From NCBI GenBank assembly GCA_031259845.1, contig JAIRKZ010000005.1, positions 1-36,434 of the forward strand: a stretch of 36,434 nucleotides of DNA, read 5' to 3'. The stretch is from Tannerellaceae bacterium. GTDB lineage: Bacteria; Bacteroidota; Bacteroidia; Bacteroidales; Tannerellaceae. The position numbers and the translations under genes were made by a program. Position 1 is the stretch's first letter, and every line of letters begins with the position of its first letter. This document shows, in pieces, positions 17,445-24,169 of the stretch. The notes below the pieces were generated by a model. It saw nothing but the letters and a program-made list of their open reading frames with translations, searched no databases and had not been told where the DNA came from.

Positions 17445-17780
17445 CTAATCAAACGACCAATAGGGATTATAAGTCACTTCTTTATAGTAGCCGTCAGGGT
17501 CGGCAAAGTAGGCATGACAACCACCCCAAAAGACTTTTTTGGGCTCTTTAACAATCCTTGCGCCAGCTTTTTGCACCAAATTGATGGTGTCGCATACTTC
17601 CTGTTCCGACTTTACATTGTATGCTTTGGTGTATTGAGCTACCTGCAAACCGTTCGTACTTAGAGGCGGAACGAAACTCAGATGAAACGGTGCATACTTT
17701 TCTCTGTCTGTTTGAGAAAATAACATGCTGTGAATAGTGATACACAGTGTAATTGCTAATAAAATCTTTTTCTTTATCAT
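17445..17780 (-). CDS. Chimeric ORF: signal-peptide start joined to the C-terminal half of a VOC (glyoxalase) protein
   Basis: The 111 residues fall into two parts. Residues 1-50 have a secretion signal (KKKILLAITLCITIHSML) and then KYAPFHLSFVPPLSTNGLQ, which I recognise as the start of a Bacteroidetes surface-repeat protein (LA_2272-like). Residues 53-111, AYNVKSEQEVCDTI, then KKVFWGGCHAYFADPDGYY and YNPYWSFD, are the C-terminal half of a VOC-fold protein, normally cytoplasmic. The N-terminal half of the VOC domain is missing, so metal and substrate sites cannot form. The frame is intact across the junction near base 17625, so a fusion protein could be made and exported, but it is likely a decay product. 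It may still carry the operon promoter. Confidence 0.7.
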   Translation of the reverse strand: MIKKKILLAITLCITIHSMLFSQTDREKYAPFHLSFVPPLSTNGLQVAQYTKAYNVKSEQEVCDTINLVQKAGARIVKEPKKVFWGGCHAYFADPDGYYKEVTYNPYWSFD

Positions 17781-17807
17781 AATTCAATATCTTAAAAGAT
17801 AAGGGCG

Positions 17808-17815
17808 CAAAGATA
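17808..17815 (-). promoter_or_regulatory. -7 box upstream of the VOC chimera and accessory operon
   Basis: TATCTTTG on the minus strand, 27 bases before the ATG at 17780, matches the Bacteroidetes TAnnTTTG box. No clear -33 TTTG lies at the right distance. It is the only promoter-like signal I see for the operon down to 13287. Confidence 0.5.
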
Positions 17816-17880
17816 GGGCAGTTTAAAATGGCAGGATTGGAAAAAAATGACATTTTTATAGACGGACATGAATCTTCATG

Positions 17881-18747
17881 TTACAACCGCTTCCCCGGTA
17901 TGGCTCTTCTCCATCTGTAATACATTGGAAGAGTATCGGTTTCGGTTATAGCGCCTGAGAAGTAATCAGAATAAGGCGCACAAAGGGCGATATATTCATT
18001 TGGCGTATATCCCGCAAAGGCTTTAAATTCGTTGATGAGATGTGATTGATCATAGAACCCGCAGTCATGCGCCATGTGAGCGAAAGAGATTTGAGGTTGA
18101 GATTGCCATATCGACAGCATTTTTTGAAACCGGATGATACGAAGGAAGTCTTTCGGATTGATTCCTGCATATTCAAAAAACACCCGTTTGAATTGCCTGT
18201 AGCTCAAACAACTTGTCCTGCAAAGATTATCAATATTCATTTCTCCGCTGTTGACAGCCCTGATAACGGCATCCATTCTCCGGTGATTATATTCTTTTTT
18301 TACGTATAGACGTCTCATCAAAAACGCTTCAATCTCCCGGACACATGCCTGATTGTCGAACGTATTCAACAGGCGGTCATGTAACTCACATAACGCCGTA
18401 TCGCCTGCATCTCCGACCGGAACTATTATTTCAAGAAATTCAGGGATGGGCATGGAGAAAAAAGCCTTCGCACCGTGCGGCTGAAAAACGACGGAAATAA
18501 TATCGAGTGTTCCTGTCAGTAAAGAATTCAAATAACCATTATGCTGTCCACTGATGTAAGCCCTGGGTTGAACTTTATTATCGGGCAGGGAACGTATTGT
18601 CCCGCCCCTGTGAAAGTGCAGGCAAACACAACCGATCGGGATAATTCGCCGCGGAGTTTGCAACTCGGTATCCGTCTTCAAAAACCAGTACTGCCTTATA
18701 AATGGGGCAAGTAATGGAGAAGGTTGTATAATCTGAAAAGCTCTCAT
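17881..18747 (-). CDS. AraC-family transcriptional regulator
   Basis: This 288-residue protein has an N-terminal effector-type domain starting QPSPLLAPFIRQYWFLK (a DUF6597-like start). A C-terminal HTH_18 domain lies at about residues 150-245. It includes LCRTSCLSYRQFKRVFFEYAGINPKDFLRIIRFQKML and DCGFYDQSHLINEFKAFAGYTPNEY, the two AraC helix-turn-helix motifs. It probably activates or represses a nearby locus in response to a small molecule. It is upstream of the accessory operon in the same direction, so control of that operon is plausible but not shown. Confidence 0.9.
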   Translation of the reverse strand: MRAFQIIQPSPLLAPFIRQYWFLKTDTELQTPRRIIPIGCVCLHFHRGGTIRSLPDNKVQPRAYISGQHNGYLNSLLTGTLDIISVVFQPHGAKAFFSMPIPEFLEIIVPVGDAGDTALCELHDRLLNTFDNQACVREIEAFLMRRLYVKKEYNHRRMDAVIRAVNSGEMNIDNLCRTSCLSYRQFKRVFFEYAGINPKDFLRIIRFQKMLSIWQSQPQISFAHMAHDCGFYDQSHLINEFKAFAGYTPNEYIALCAPYSDYFSGAITETDTLPMYYRWRRAIPGKRL

Positions 18748-18784
18748 TTATTCGTCGCCATACTTCAAAAAAGTGCAAAGATAG

Positions 18785-18943
18785 TCATTTCAATCCTTTT
18801 GTTATCGTGATAATATTTTTTATTAAATAGTCTCTAACGAGCAAATATTCTATTTTCTTATTTTCCGGGTCAATATAAATATCTTTAACATCTCTTCCCA
18901 AACAAAAAACGATTAAGCGAAGAATTGTAGTTTTACCGACTAG
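18785..18943 (-). pseudogene. Remnant of the ABC-3C ATPase gene
   Basis: The frame without a start codon reads LVGKTTILRLIVFCLGRDV, then KDIYIDPENKKIEYLL and VRDYLIKNI before a stop, 52 residues in all. GKTTILRL looks like the end of a Walker A loop, and the rest fits the first strands of a DUF2326-type ATPase as found in ABC-three-component systems. It overlaps the stop codon of the middle-component gene by 4 bases. The start and Walker A glycines are missing, and everything after the first ~50 residues is lost. The assignment rests on motif and position. Confidence 0.5.
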
Positions 18944-19167
18944 GAACATAAGCAAGCTTCTCCTTTCTTATTTATTGTGACAACGTCCAACAAGTAAAGC
19001 CAATCCAAACATAATATCAGAATTGGATAACTCATATTCTTCTTTTCTTTGACAAGAATATATAATTCTGTAAGCTCAATGCATTTATAATGGATTATCA
19101 ATTCCAACACGATTGCCCCATTGTAATAAATACTATTTTCAGGATGAATATTATCAGGGAGTAACAT
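18940..19167 (-). CDS. ABC-three component system middle component 6-like protein
   Basis: Starting at the internal methionine gives 75 residues: MLLPDNIHPENSIYYNGAIV, then YILVKEKKNMSYPILILCLDWLYLLDVV and a GEACLCS end. This fits the small MC6 adaptor of ABC-3C conflict systems, which begin with M(L/I)LPD and have a conserved L-DWL(Y/F)L core. The start overlaps the upstream gene by 14 bases, as is usual in such operons. A longer reading from 19215 would add 16 residues with no family resemblance. The gene itself looks whole, but its partners are damaged, so function is unlikely. Confidence 0.55.
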   Translation of the reverse strand: MLLPDNIHPENSIYYNGAIVLELIIHYKCIELTELYILVKEKKNMSYPILILCLDWLYLLDVVTINKKGEACLCS

Positions 19168-19477
19168 GACTGTAATCATTAGGGTTTCTGAAAATCTTAC
19201 ACCTAATAAAGGCATCTACAACGAGTATTCCATCACTCATTTCCCTGTAAAAATTCTCCGAATGTATGTGATAATCAAGAATATTTATCATTCCCCTCAA
19301 CTCAACTCGTGCACAAAGGGTTATGAGCCGTTCTTCAATATAATTATAGTATGTTGCCCTATTCATGAAATCACATGCTTGCTTTTTGTTTGCAAAGATA
19401 TAAACTGCAACTGAATTATTCTGTAAATCATCCCAATAAAATTCATGATATATTTGGAGTGTATCGCCATTTATCAT
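19154..19477 (-). pseudogene. C-terminal remnant of the large ABC-3C effector/sensor subunit
   Basis: The frame encodes up to 107 residues, including MNRATYYNYIEERLITLCAR and RGMINILDYHIHSENFYREM, then DGILVVDAFIRCKIF. The form, short and directly upstream of an MC6-like gene with a 14-base overlap, matches the C-terminal domain found on the first protein of ABC-three-component operons. A stop codon lies four codons upstream of the first methionine, and the large N-terminal effector part is absent. I treat it as a truncated piece; the family link is inferred from context and motif memory. Confidence 0.45.
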
Positions 19478-19516
19478 GTAAAACTTATCTTAATATCCGT
19501 TGATTCAGTTACATTT

Positions 19517-19654
19517 TTAACTATTTAATAATGAGAAAAATCCAACAAAATTATCATTTATTAAAGTCGCATTAAAACTGATAATTTCAGGATGTTTTAA
19601 TGAACTTATGAATTTAATAGAATTTACTTGTTGAATTTGCAGTGAGAGAGTCCT
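19517..19654 (-). pseudogene. Coding scrap of unknown origin
   Basis: A 45-codon frame without a start reads IKFISSLKHPEIISFNATLI, then NDNFVGFFSLLNS and a stop. The amino-acid mix looks like true protein, and the frame ends 39 bases before the ABC-3C subunit remnant. It may be the tail of another lost gene or of the same operon. An overlapping frame just upstream (SKQRLRLKGIKSCIKDSL) is also open, so the reading is not certain. Confidence 0.25.
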
Positions 19655-19750
19655 TTATACAGCTTTTTATCCCTTTCAATCGTAATCTTTGCTTTGATAT
19701 TTCACATACTTCGTCTGAGCGAAACGGGTATCAGATAGATACTTACGTTT

Positions 19751-19792
19751 GAAAAAACAGGAGTTATTTCCGAAAAAACAGGAGTTATTACG
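19751..19792 (+). repeat. Two 21-bp tandem repeats
   Basis: GAAAAAACAGGAGTTATT is repeated at 19751 and 19772 with a 21-base period and small differences in the last three bases. They are in frame with the scrap at 19739-19876. Confidence 0.7.
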
Positions 19793-19822
19793 GAGGAAAC
19801 CCGGGTTTCCGGGGGTAATAAC
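19784..19822. repeat. 39-base palindrome with perfect 16-bp core
   Basis: The core GGAAACCCGGGTTTCC (19795-19810) is a perfect palindrome. It is flanked by GTTATTAC (19784-19791) and its exact complement GTAATAAC (19815-19822), so a long cruciform or hairpin can form. No T-run follows directly on the plus strand; an A-rich stretch follows at 19831-19873. Confidence 0.65.
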
Positions 19823-19945
19823 TACACAAAAGGAAAAGAAATAAAAATAAAGAAAAACAAAAAAAAGAAAAAGTAAGAGCTGGAAAAAGTAAAATTCAAA
19901 AGTGTATGGAACAAATCCTTAACATGCACACCCAAAAAAAATCAG

Positions 19946-20055
19946 TATAATGCCTTGAGTAAAGCATTATAGTGTCTTGAGTAAAGCGCTATAATGGTTT
20001 TGTCAAACGGCTATAATGGTTTACTCAAGGCGCTATGATGATTTTTTTAACAATT
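19946..20055 (+). repeat. 22-bp tandem repeats (iteron-like)
   Basis: Units begin TATAATG or TATAGTG at 19946, 19968, 19990 and 20012, with a decayed fifth (TATGATG) at 20034. The period is exactly 22 bases. The inner part changes from TTGAGTAAAGC to TTTGTCAAACGGC and TTTACTCAAGGCGC. A period of two helical turns would place bound protein on one face of the DNA. The period is not a multiple of three, so coding is unlikely. Confidence 0.7.
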
Positions 20056-20075
20056 GTGGGGATTAATCGTATTTA

Positions 20076-20105
20076 CCGTCATTAGCCGTCATTAGCCGTC
20101 ATTAA
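20076..20105 (+). repeat. Three 10-bp direct repeats
   Basis: CCGTCATTAG occurs at 20076 and 20086, and CCGTCATTAA at 20096. They sit between the 22-bp repeats and the promoter of the next gene. The rest of 19655-20175 shows only the palindrome, the 21-bp repeats, an A-rich tract and the promoter. Confidence 0.7.
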
Positions 20106-20130
20106 GAGACAAACGGGTTTTGGGAGGTGG

Positions 20131-20138
20131 TATATTTG
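20131..20138 (+). promoter_or_regulatory. -7 box upstream of the HU-YgiQ fusion gene
   Basis: TATATTTG fits the Bacteroidetes -7 box and lies 37 bases before the ATG at 20176. No -33 TTTG is found at 19-20 bases. A second -7-like TACCTTTG at 20279-20286 lies inside the ORF, 6 bases before the internal ATG at 20293. Confidence 0.45.
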
Positions 20139-20175
20139 CACCGTCAGCAATCAGTAACTTTAAAATTTCACAGGT

Positions 20176-22134
20176 ATGGCATTAAAATTCAAAGCGCGTA
20201 AAGCGCCGGGTGGCGGCGAAAAGGGAACATCCGGGTATTATGCCGTGGCCAAAGGCGTAGGATGCGCCGGAAAAATCACTACCTTTGCCCCCATGAACCC
20301 GTATCAATCAAACGCCTGGCTACCCACCACCAAAAAGGAAGTAGAGGCCAGGGGCTGGGATTACCTGGATGTTATACTCTTTAGCGGTGATGCCTATGTA
20401 GACCACCCTTCCTTTGGAGCTGCCGTAATCGGGCGTTTGCTCGAATCCGAAGGCCTGCGCGTAGCGATCGTTCCCCAACCCGACTGGCATGGCGATTACC
20501 GCGACTTCAGGAAATTAGGCGCCCCCCGCCTCTTCTTCGGCGTATCGCCCGGGGCAATGGATTCGATGATCAATCATTACACTGCCAATAAGCGTCTGCG
20601 CAGCGACGATGCCTACACGCCCCTCCGCCGCCCCGGTATGCGTCCAGATTACCCCAGTATCGTTTATACCAACATACTGAAAGAATTATATCCCGACACT
20701 CCGGTTGTATTGGGAGGAATCGAAGCCTCCCTCCGCCGCCTCACCCATTACGACTACTGGCAAGACAGGTTAAAACCGGGTATCCTCATCGAAAGCCATG
20801 CCGATTTGCTAATCTACGGTATGGGCGAACAACCCCTCCGCGAACTGGTAAAACGAATAAGGAACGGAGAACGCTTTCAAGCGATAAAGAACATCAGGCA
20901 AACAGCCCATATAGCCCCCCACCCCACCGAAGGGAAAGCCGGAAGCGAATCCGGAGGCCCCGACATCCTCCTCCACTCCCACGAAGAATGCCTGAAAGAT
21001 AAACGGAAGCAAGCCGAAAACTTCCGCCACATCGAGCAGGAATCCAATAAATATGAAGCCTCGCGTATCATACAGCAAACCGGCCGCCAATGGATAATTA
21101 TCAATCCGCCCTTCCCTCCCATGAGGCAGGATGAAATAGACGCCTCCTTTGATTTACCCTATACCCGTTTGCCCCACCCCAAATATAAAGGCAAGGAAAT
21201 CCCGGCTTTCGAGATGATAAAACATTCCGTAAACCTTCACCGGGGATGCTTCGGGGGATGCGCTTTCTGTACCATCTCCGCCCACCAGGGCAAGTTTATC
21301 GCCTCACGCAGTAAAGAATCCATATTGAAAGAAGTAAAAGCCGTGATAAATACGCCCGGTTTCAAAGGCTACCTGACCGACCTGGGAGGGCCTTCGGCAA
21401 ATATGTACCAGATGAAAGGAAAAGACGAAGCAATCTGCCGTAAATGCCGCAAACCTTCCTGCATACACCCCATTATCTGCAAAAACCTGCATGCCAGCCA
21501 TACGCCAATGCTTGATATCTACAAAGCGGTAGACAATTTACCGGGGATAAAGAAGTCATTTATCGGTAGCGGCCTGCGTTACGACTTGCTGCTGCACAAC
21601 TATGAAGAGGAAGAACAGAATAAATCGGCCCAAGCCTATATGGAAGAACTGATAACCCGGCATATCTCCGGCCGTTTGAAAGTAGCGCCCGAGCATACAG
21701 AATCCGGGGTATTAAAGATTCTGAGAAAGCCCCCTTTCGAACTGTTCGGTCGCTTCAAACAAGTGTTCGAACGCATCAACAAACAACACGGGCTAAACCA
21801 GCAACTGATTCCCTATTTCATCTCCAGCCATCCCGGCTGTACGGAAGCAGACATGGCTGCGCTGGCCGTTGAAACGAAAGGATTAAATTTCCGCCTTGAG
21901 CAGGTACAGGATTTTACCCCCTCGCCCATGACATTGGCCACAGAAATATACTACACCGGATATCACCCCTACACATTAGAAAAAGTATACACCGCCCGGA
22001 GCAAAGAAGAGAAGTTAGCGCAGCGCCAATATTTCTTCTGGTATAAGCCGGAGTTCCGTAAACAAATAACCCATTCCCTGCAACGTCTGAAGAAGAATGA
22101 TTTAATAAAGAAATTGTTTGGGCGAGCACAATAA
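20176..22134 (+). CDS. YgiQ-family radical SAM protein with an HU-like N-terminal extension
   Basis: The 652-residue reading has two parts. Residues 40-652 are a full YgiQ protein: LPTTKKEVEARGWDYLDVIL and SGDAYVDHPSFGAAVIGRLL at the start, the radical SAM cluster motif CFGGCAFC (CxxxCxxC) after NLHRG, and the C-terminal DUF3362-type end with VYTARSKEEKLAQRQYFFWY. YgiQ proteins carry a 4Fe-4S cluster and SAM; their reaction is unknown. Residues 1-39, MALKFKARKAPGGGEKGTSG, then YYAVAKGVG, look like the first strand of an HU/IHF-type DNA-binding protein of Bacteroidetes. The native start is probably the ATG at 20293 (MNPYQSNAW). Both starts are in the same frame. Confidence 0.9.
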   Translation: MALKFKARKAPGGGEKGTSGYYAVAKGVGCAGKITTFAPMNPYQSNAWLPTTKKEVEARGWDYLDVILFSGDAYVDHPSFGAAVIGRLLESEGLRVAIVPQPDWHGDYRDFRKLGAPRLFFGVSPGAMDSMINHYTANKRLRSDDAYTPLRRPGMRPDYPSIVYTNILKELYPDTPVVLGGIEASLRRLTHYDYWQDRLKPGILIESHADLLIYGMGEQPLRELVKRIRNGERFQAIKNIRQTAHIAPHPTEGKAGSESGGPDILLHSHEECLKDKRKQAENFRHIEQESNKYEASRIIQQTGRQWIIINPPFPPMRQDEIDASFDLPYTRLPHPKYKGKEIPAFEMIKHSVNLHRGCFGGCAFCTISAHQGKFIASRSKESILKEVKAVINTPGFKGYLTDLGGPSANMYQMKGKDEAICRKCRKPSCIHPIICKNLHASHTPMLDIYKAVDNLPGIKKSFIGSGLRYDLLLHNYEEEEQNKSAQAYMEELITRHISGRLKVAPEHTESGVLKILRKPPFELFGRFKQVFERINKQHGLNQQLIPYFISSHPGCTEADMAALAVETKGLNFRLEQVQDFTPSPMTLATEIYYTGYHPYTLEKVYTARSKEEKLAQRQYFFWYKPEFRKQITHSLQRLKKNDLIKKLFGRAQ

Positions 22135-22148
22135 AACGCCTATCTTTG
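22117..22148 (+). promoter_or_regulatory. Bacteroidetes-type promoter of the signalling cluster
   Basis: TTTG at 22117-22120 is followed by 20 bases and TATCTTTG at 22141-22148. The -33 part overlaps the end of the ygiQ-like gene. The LytTR gene starts 37 bases downstream. Confidence 0.7.
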
Positions 22149-22185
22149 TGCACTATTAACAAAAAGGGAAACTCAACAGTTACAG

Positions 22186-22575
22186 ATGGAGCGTTATTTA
22201 ATCATTAAAACAAGAGATGAATTGTTGCGTATAAAGATAGGCCAGATACTTTACTTTGAGGCTGACAGGAATTACACTAAACTACTCTTATCAAATGGAA
22301 TCCAGTTTACATTCGCTATTAATATAGGCAAGATTGAAGAAATATTGGAAAAGCAGGTAGCAGGCAGTAGCAGTATCCTGATGCGCGTGGGTAAAAGCCA
22401 TATCATCAATAAAGACCATATTTTACAGATAAATTTACCCAAGCAACGATTGCTGCTTTTAACAGGCGAAGGGAAACCCAAAGAATTAGTCATATCCAAA
22501 GACCCGCTGAAAACATTGAAAGATTCATTTGAAAAAGAAATGGGAAAAGCAGCCGGAGAGGAAGGAACAAAATAA
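22186..22575 (+). CDS. Stand-alone LytTR DNA-binding domain protein
   Basis: This 129-residue protein is almost entirely a LytTR domain: LLRIKIGQILYFEADRNYTKL at the start, then FTFAINIGKIEEIL, and MRVGKSHIINKDHILQINLP in the final third, matching the LytTR pattern (R-x-x-K-S-x-I-x-N). There is no receiver domain or membrane part, so input must come from a partner or the domain acts alone. It is the first gene after a strong promoter and lies 2 bases before the FHA protein gene, so both are one operon. It may regulate the signalling cluster itself. Confidence 0.88.
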   Translation: MERYLIIKTRDELLRIKIGQILYFEADRNYTKLLLSNGIQFTFAINIGKIEEILEKQVAGSSSILMRVGKSHIINKDHILQINLPKQRLLLLTGEGKPKELVISKDPLKTLKDSFEKEMGKAAGEEGTK

Positions 22576-22577
22576 CA

Positions 22578-23231
22578 ATGGAAATAACAATAGGGAAAGC
22601 CGGAGATAATGATTTCGTAGTAAACGACCCTCATGTAAGCAGGTATCATGCGCGCCTGTTGCGTGATGAAGAAGGATGTCTGTTTTTGGAAGACAGGGAT
22701 TCTACCAACGGTACGTTTGTCAACGGCAGCCAGATTGTAAAGAAAAAAGTGTCTCCCACGGATACCATATTACTCGGGGAAACATACAGGTTGCACCTTT
22801 CCGAAGTATTAAAAGCCGGCAATGATTATAGCGAAGATTTTGCCCGCCTGAAAGAGATATACGATACATATATTGAGCAAAAAGTAAGGATACAATCCAC
22901 CAATCAGTTCAAGACGCGTTTGTTTCAAACCCTGCCGTTTGCTTTTATTGGCGTCACAGGCGTCTTAATCAGCACATTGGGAAAGGGAAGCGCCCTTTTG
23001 TTCGGGATAAGTTTATTTGTTGCGATTTGTGTGCCTGTAGCCGGTATTTACCTGGGAGCAAAACAGTCGGCTAAGATACCCCGCCAGTTGCAAGACCTTT
23101 CCAACCGGTTCAAAATAGATTATGTATGCCCTAAATGCGGAACCTTTCTGGGAGAAGTTCCCTGGGAATCGTTGTCTAACCGGAAGCAATGCCCGGTTTC
23201 GTCGTGTAAGGCTAAATGGGTAAAGGATTGA
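22578..23231 (+). CDS. Membrane FHA-domain protein with zinc-ribbon tail
   Basis: This 217-residue protein has an N-terminal FHA domain (residues 1-80) with the phosphothreonine-binding motifs VSRYHARL (S21, H24) and DSTNGTFVNG (N44, G45). A helical linker follows. Two membrane helices lie at about 115-133 and 139-160. The C-terminal part has CPKC (184-187) and CPVSSC (205-210), a likely zinc ribbon. The FHA domain and the ribbon should both be in the cytoplasm. It may anchor phosphorylated partners at the membrane. The nearby kinase, PP2C and second FHA gene suggest a common phosphothreonine pathway. Confidence 0.88.
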   Translation: MEITIGKAGDNDFVVNDPHVSRYHARLLRDEEGCLFLEDRDSTNGTFVNGSQIVKKKVSPTDTILLGETYRLHLSEVLKAGNDYSEDFARLKEIYDTYIEQKVRIQSTNQFKTRLFQTLPFAFIGVTGVLISTLGKGSALLFGISLFVAICVPVAGIYLGAKQSAKIPRQLQDLSNRFKIDYVCPKCGTFLGEVPWESLSNRKQCPVSSCKAKWVKD

Positions 23232-23323
23232 CACTTTGTATACCAAAACCACCCTTTTGTACAGTAAACGGGATTGTATGATTAATAGGTTACTTTTCGC
23301 AAAAGCGCAATTAATACTTTTTC

Positions 23324-23331
23324 TACCTTTG
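23324..23331 (+). promoter_or_regulatory. -7 box upstream of the acidic protein gene
   Basis: TACCTTTG matches the Bacteroidetes -7 box and lies 30 bases before the ATG at 23362. No good -33 is seen at 19-20 bases. Confidence 0.5.
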
Positions 23332-23361
23332 CCACATAAATTATGAAATAAATAATTTTAT

Positions 23362-23601
23362 ATGCAGGAAGAAGAATATACATTCGTTACGATTGATAGC
23401 GACGATTCCCTGTTTCCGGATGCTGTTGTCATAGATATGGATAGCAACGATGATTTGGAGGGGATAGTAACTATTGATGAAAGCATGGACGCTTCGGATT
23501 TCATTACCCTTGCGGATGATACGATCATGCTTTCAGACGCTGATATGATTGATACCTATTCAAGCGACATCAGCGATATGGACATTTCAATCATGATATG
23601 A
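23362..23601 (+). CDS. Small, very acidic protein without basic residues
   Basis: The 79 residues hold 19 Asp and 5 Glu and no Lys, Arg, His, Cys or Trp. Short degenerate repeats recur: FVTIDSDDS, then IVTIDES, then FITLADDTIMLSD. I know no family for it. The gene is supported by a -7 box upstream and by a 4-base stop/start overlap with the zinc-ribbon FHA gene at 23598. The motif DDTIMLS (residues 52-58) is nearly the same as DDTIVLS in the linker of the kinase encoded at 27825. A threonine followed at +3 by Leu is an FHA-binding type of site. I infer a multi-site kinase substrate or scaffold for the FHA proteins. The function is not known. Confidence 0.7.
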   Translation: MQEEEYTFVTIDSDDSLFPDAVVIDMDSNDDLEGIVTIDESMDASDFITLADDTIMLSDADMIDTYSSDISDMDISIMI

Positions 23602-24116
23602 TTGCTGTTAAATGTCCACATTGCCATGTAGGATTGAAGGTAGATGAAAAGAAGTTGCCTTCCGGTATTACTTCCTTCAAATGCCCTAAATGCAAGCGTC
23701 TCATCCCCGTCTCCATGCTTTCGCAGAAAGAAGGAGACGGGACTTCTTCGCCTGATACCGCCTTATTGCATCCCCAGAAAAAAGGAACCGGCAGGATAAC
23801 CGTCTTGCCGGATGCCGGGACAGCCCAGCAGGTCTTTCCCCTCACTGAAGGCGTTTCCATCATCGGGCGGAAATCTACCAAGCCTTCCCTCGCAACAATC
23901 AGCATTGAAACAACCGACAGGTCGATGAGCCGCGAACATATCCGGATAGAAGTAAAAAAAGACCCAAAAGGAGGCTATAAGCATTATCTTTCCGACAATA
24001 ACAGTAAAAACCATACGTTATATAATAGCAATTACTTAGGAGAAGGTGAAGAGGTAATATTGAATAATAATGAAGAGATTATCATAGGCCGTACCGTACT
24101 CCGTTTTAACGAATAA
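23598..24116 (+). CDS. Zinc-ribbon FHA-domain protein
   Basis: This 172-residue protein starts with a zinc ribbon of the MJ0042 type: CPHC (residues 6-9) and CPKC (29-32). A linker follows, then an FHA domain (about 80-170) with SIIGRKS, SMSREHIRI (S111, H114) and an N-x-x-N-H-T segment in place of the usual N-G. It has no membrane helix or signal. It overlaps the acidic protein gene by 4 bases, so the two are translated together. It probably binds phosphothreonine made by the cluster kinase. Its last 50 codons are repeated downstream of the GH78 gene. Confidence 0.88.
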   Translation: MIAVKCPHCHVGLKVDEKKLPSGITSFKCPKCKRLIPVSMLSQKEGDGTSSPDTALLHPQKKGTGRITVLPDAGTAQQVFPLTEGVSIIGRKSTKPSLATISIETTDRSMSREHIRIEVKKDPKGGYKHYLSDNNSKNHTLYNSNYLGEGEEVILNNNEEIIIGRTVLRFNE

Positions 24117-24142
24117 ACGTATTGCTGTTATGAACATTACAA
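23967..24142 (+). repeat. 176-bp direct repeat, left copy
   Basis: This copy covers the last 50 codons of the zinc-ribbon FHA gene and the first bases of a PP2C start (ATGAACATTACAA). It matches 26817-26992 over 176 bases with 6 differences by eye, five of them in the first third. The repeats flank the GH78 gene exactly. Confidence 0.9.
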
Positions 24143-24169
24143 GTCGAAATATCCTTAAAAAACACACCC

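Larger units (their letters stand above)
19739..19876 (+). pseudogene. Possible tail of a phage-type replication protein
   Basis: The frame reads EKTGVISEKTGVITEETRVS, then GGNNYTKGKEIKIKKNKKKKK and a stop. Repeated T-G-V-I linkers followed by a lysine-rich tail remind me of the hinge of Lin1244/Lin1753-type (DUF4373-like) replication organisers of Bacteroidetes phages. There is no start codon and the rest of the gene is missing. The assignment is weak. Confidence 0.25.

Noticed and set aside
18940-19215. Longer 91-residue form of the MC6-like protein
   Set aside because: The extra 16 residues overlap the upstream frame and do not resemble the family. M-LLPD at 19167 is the usual start.
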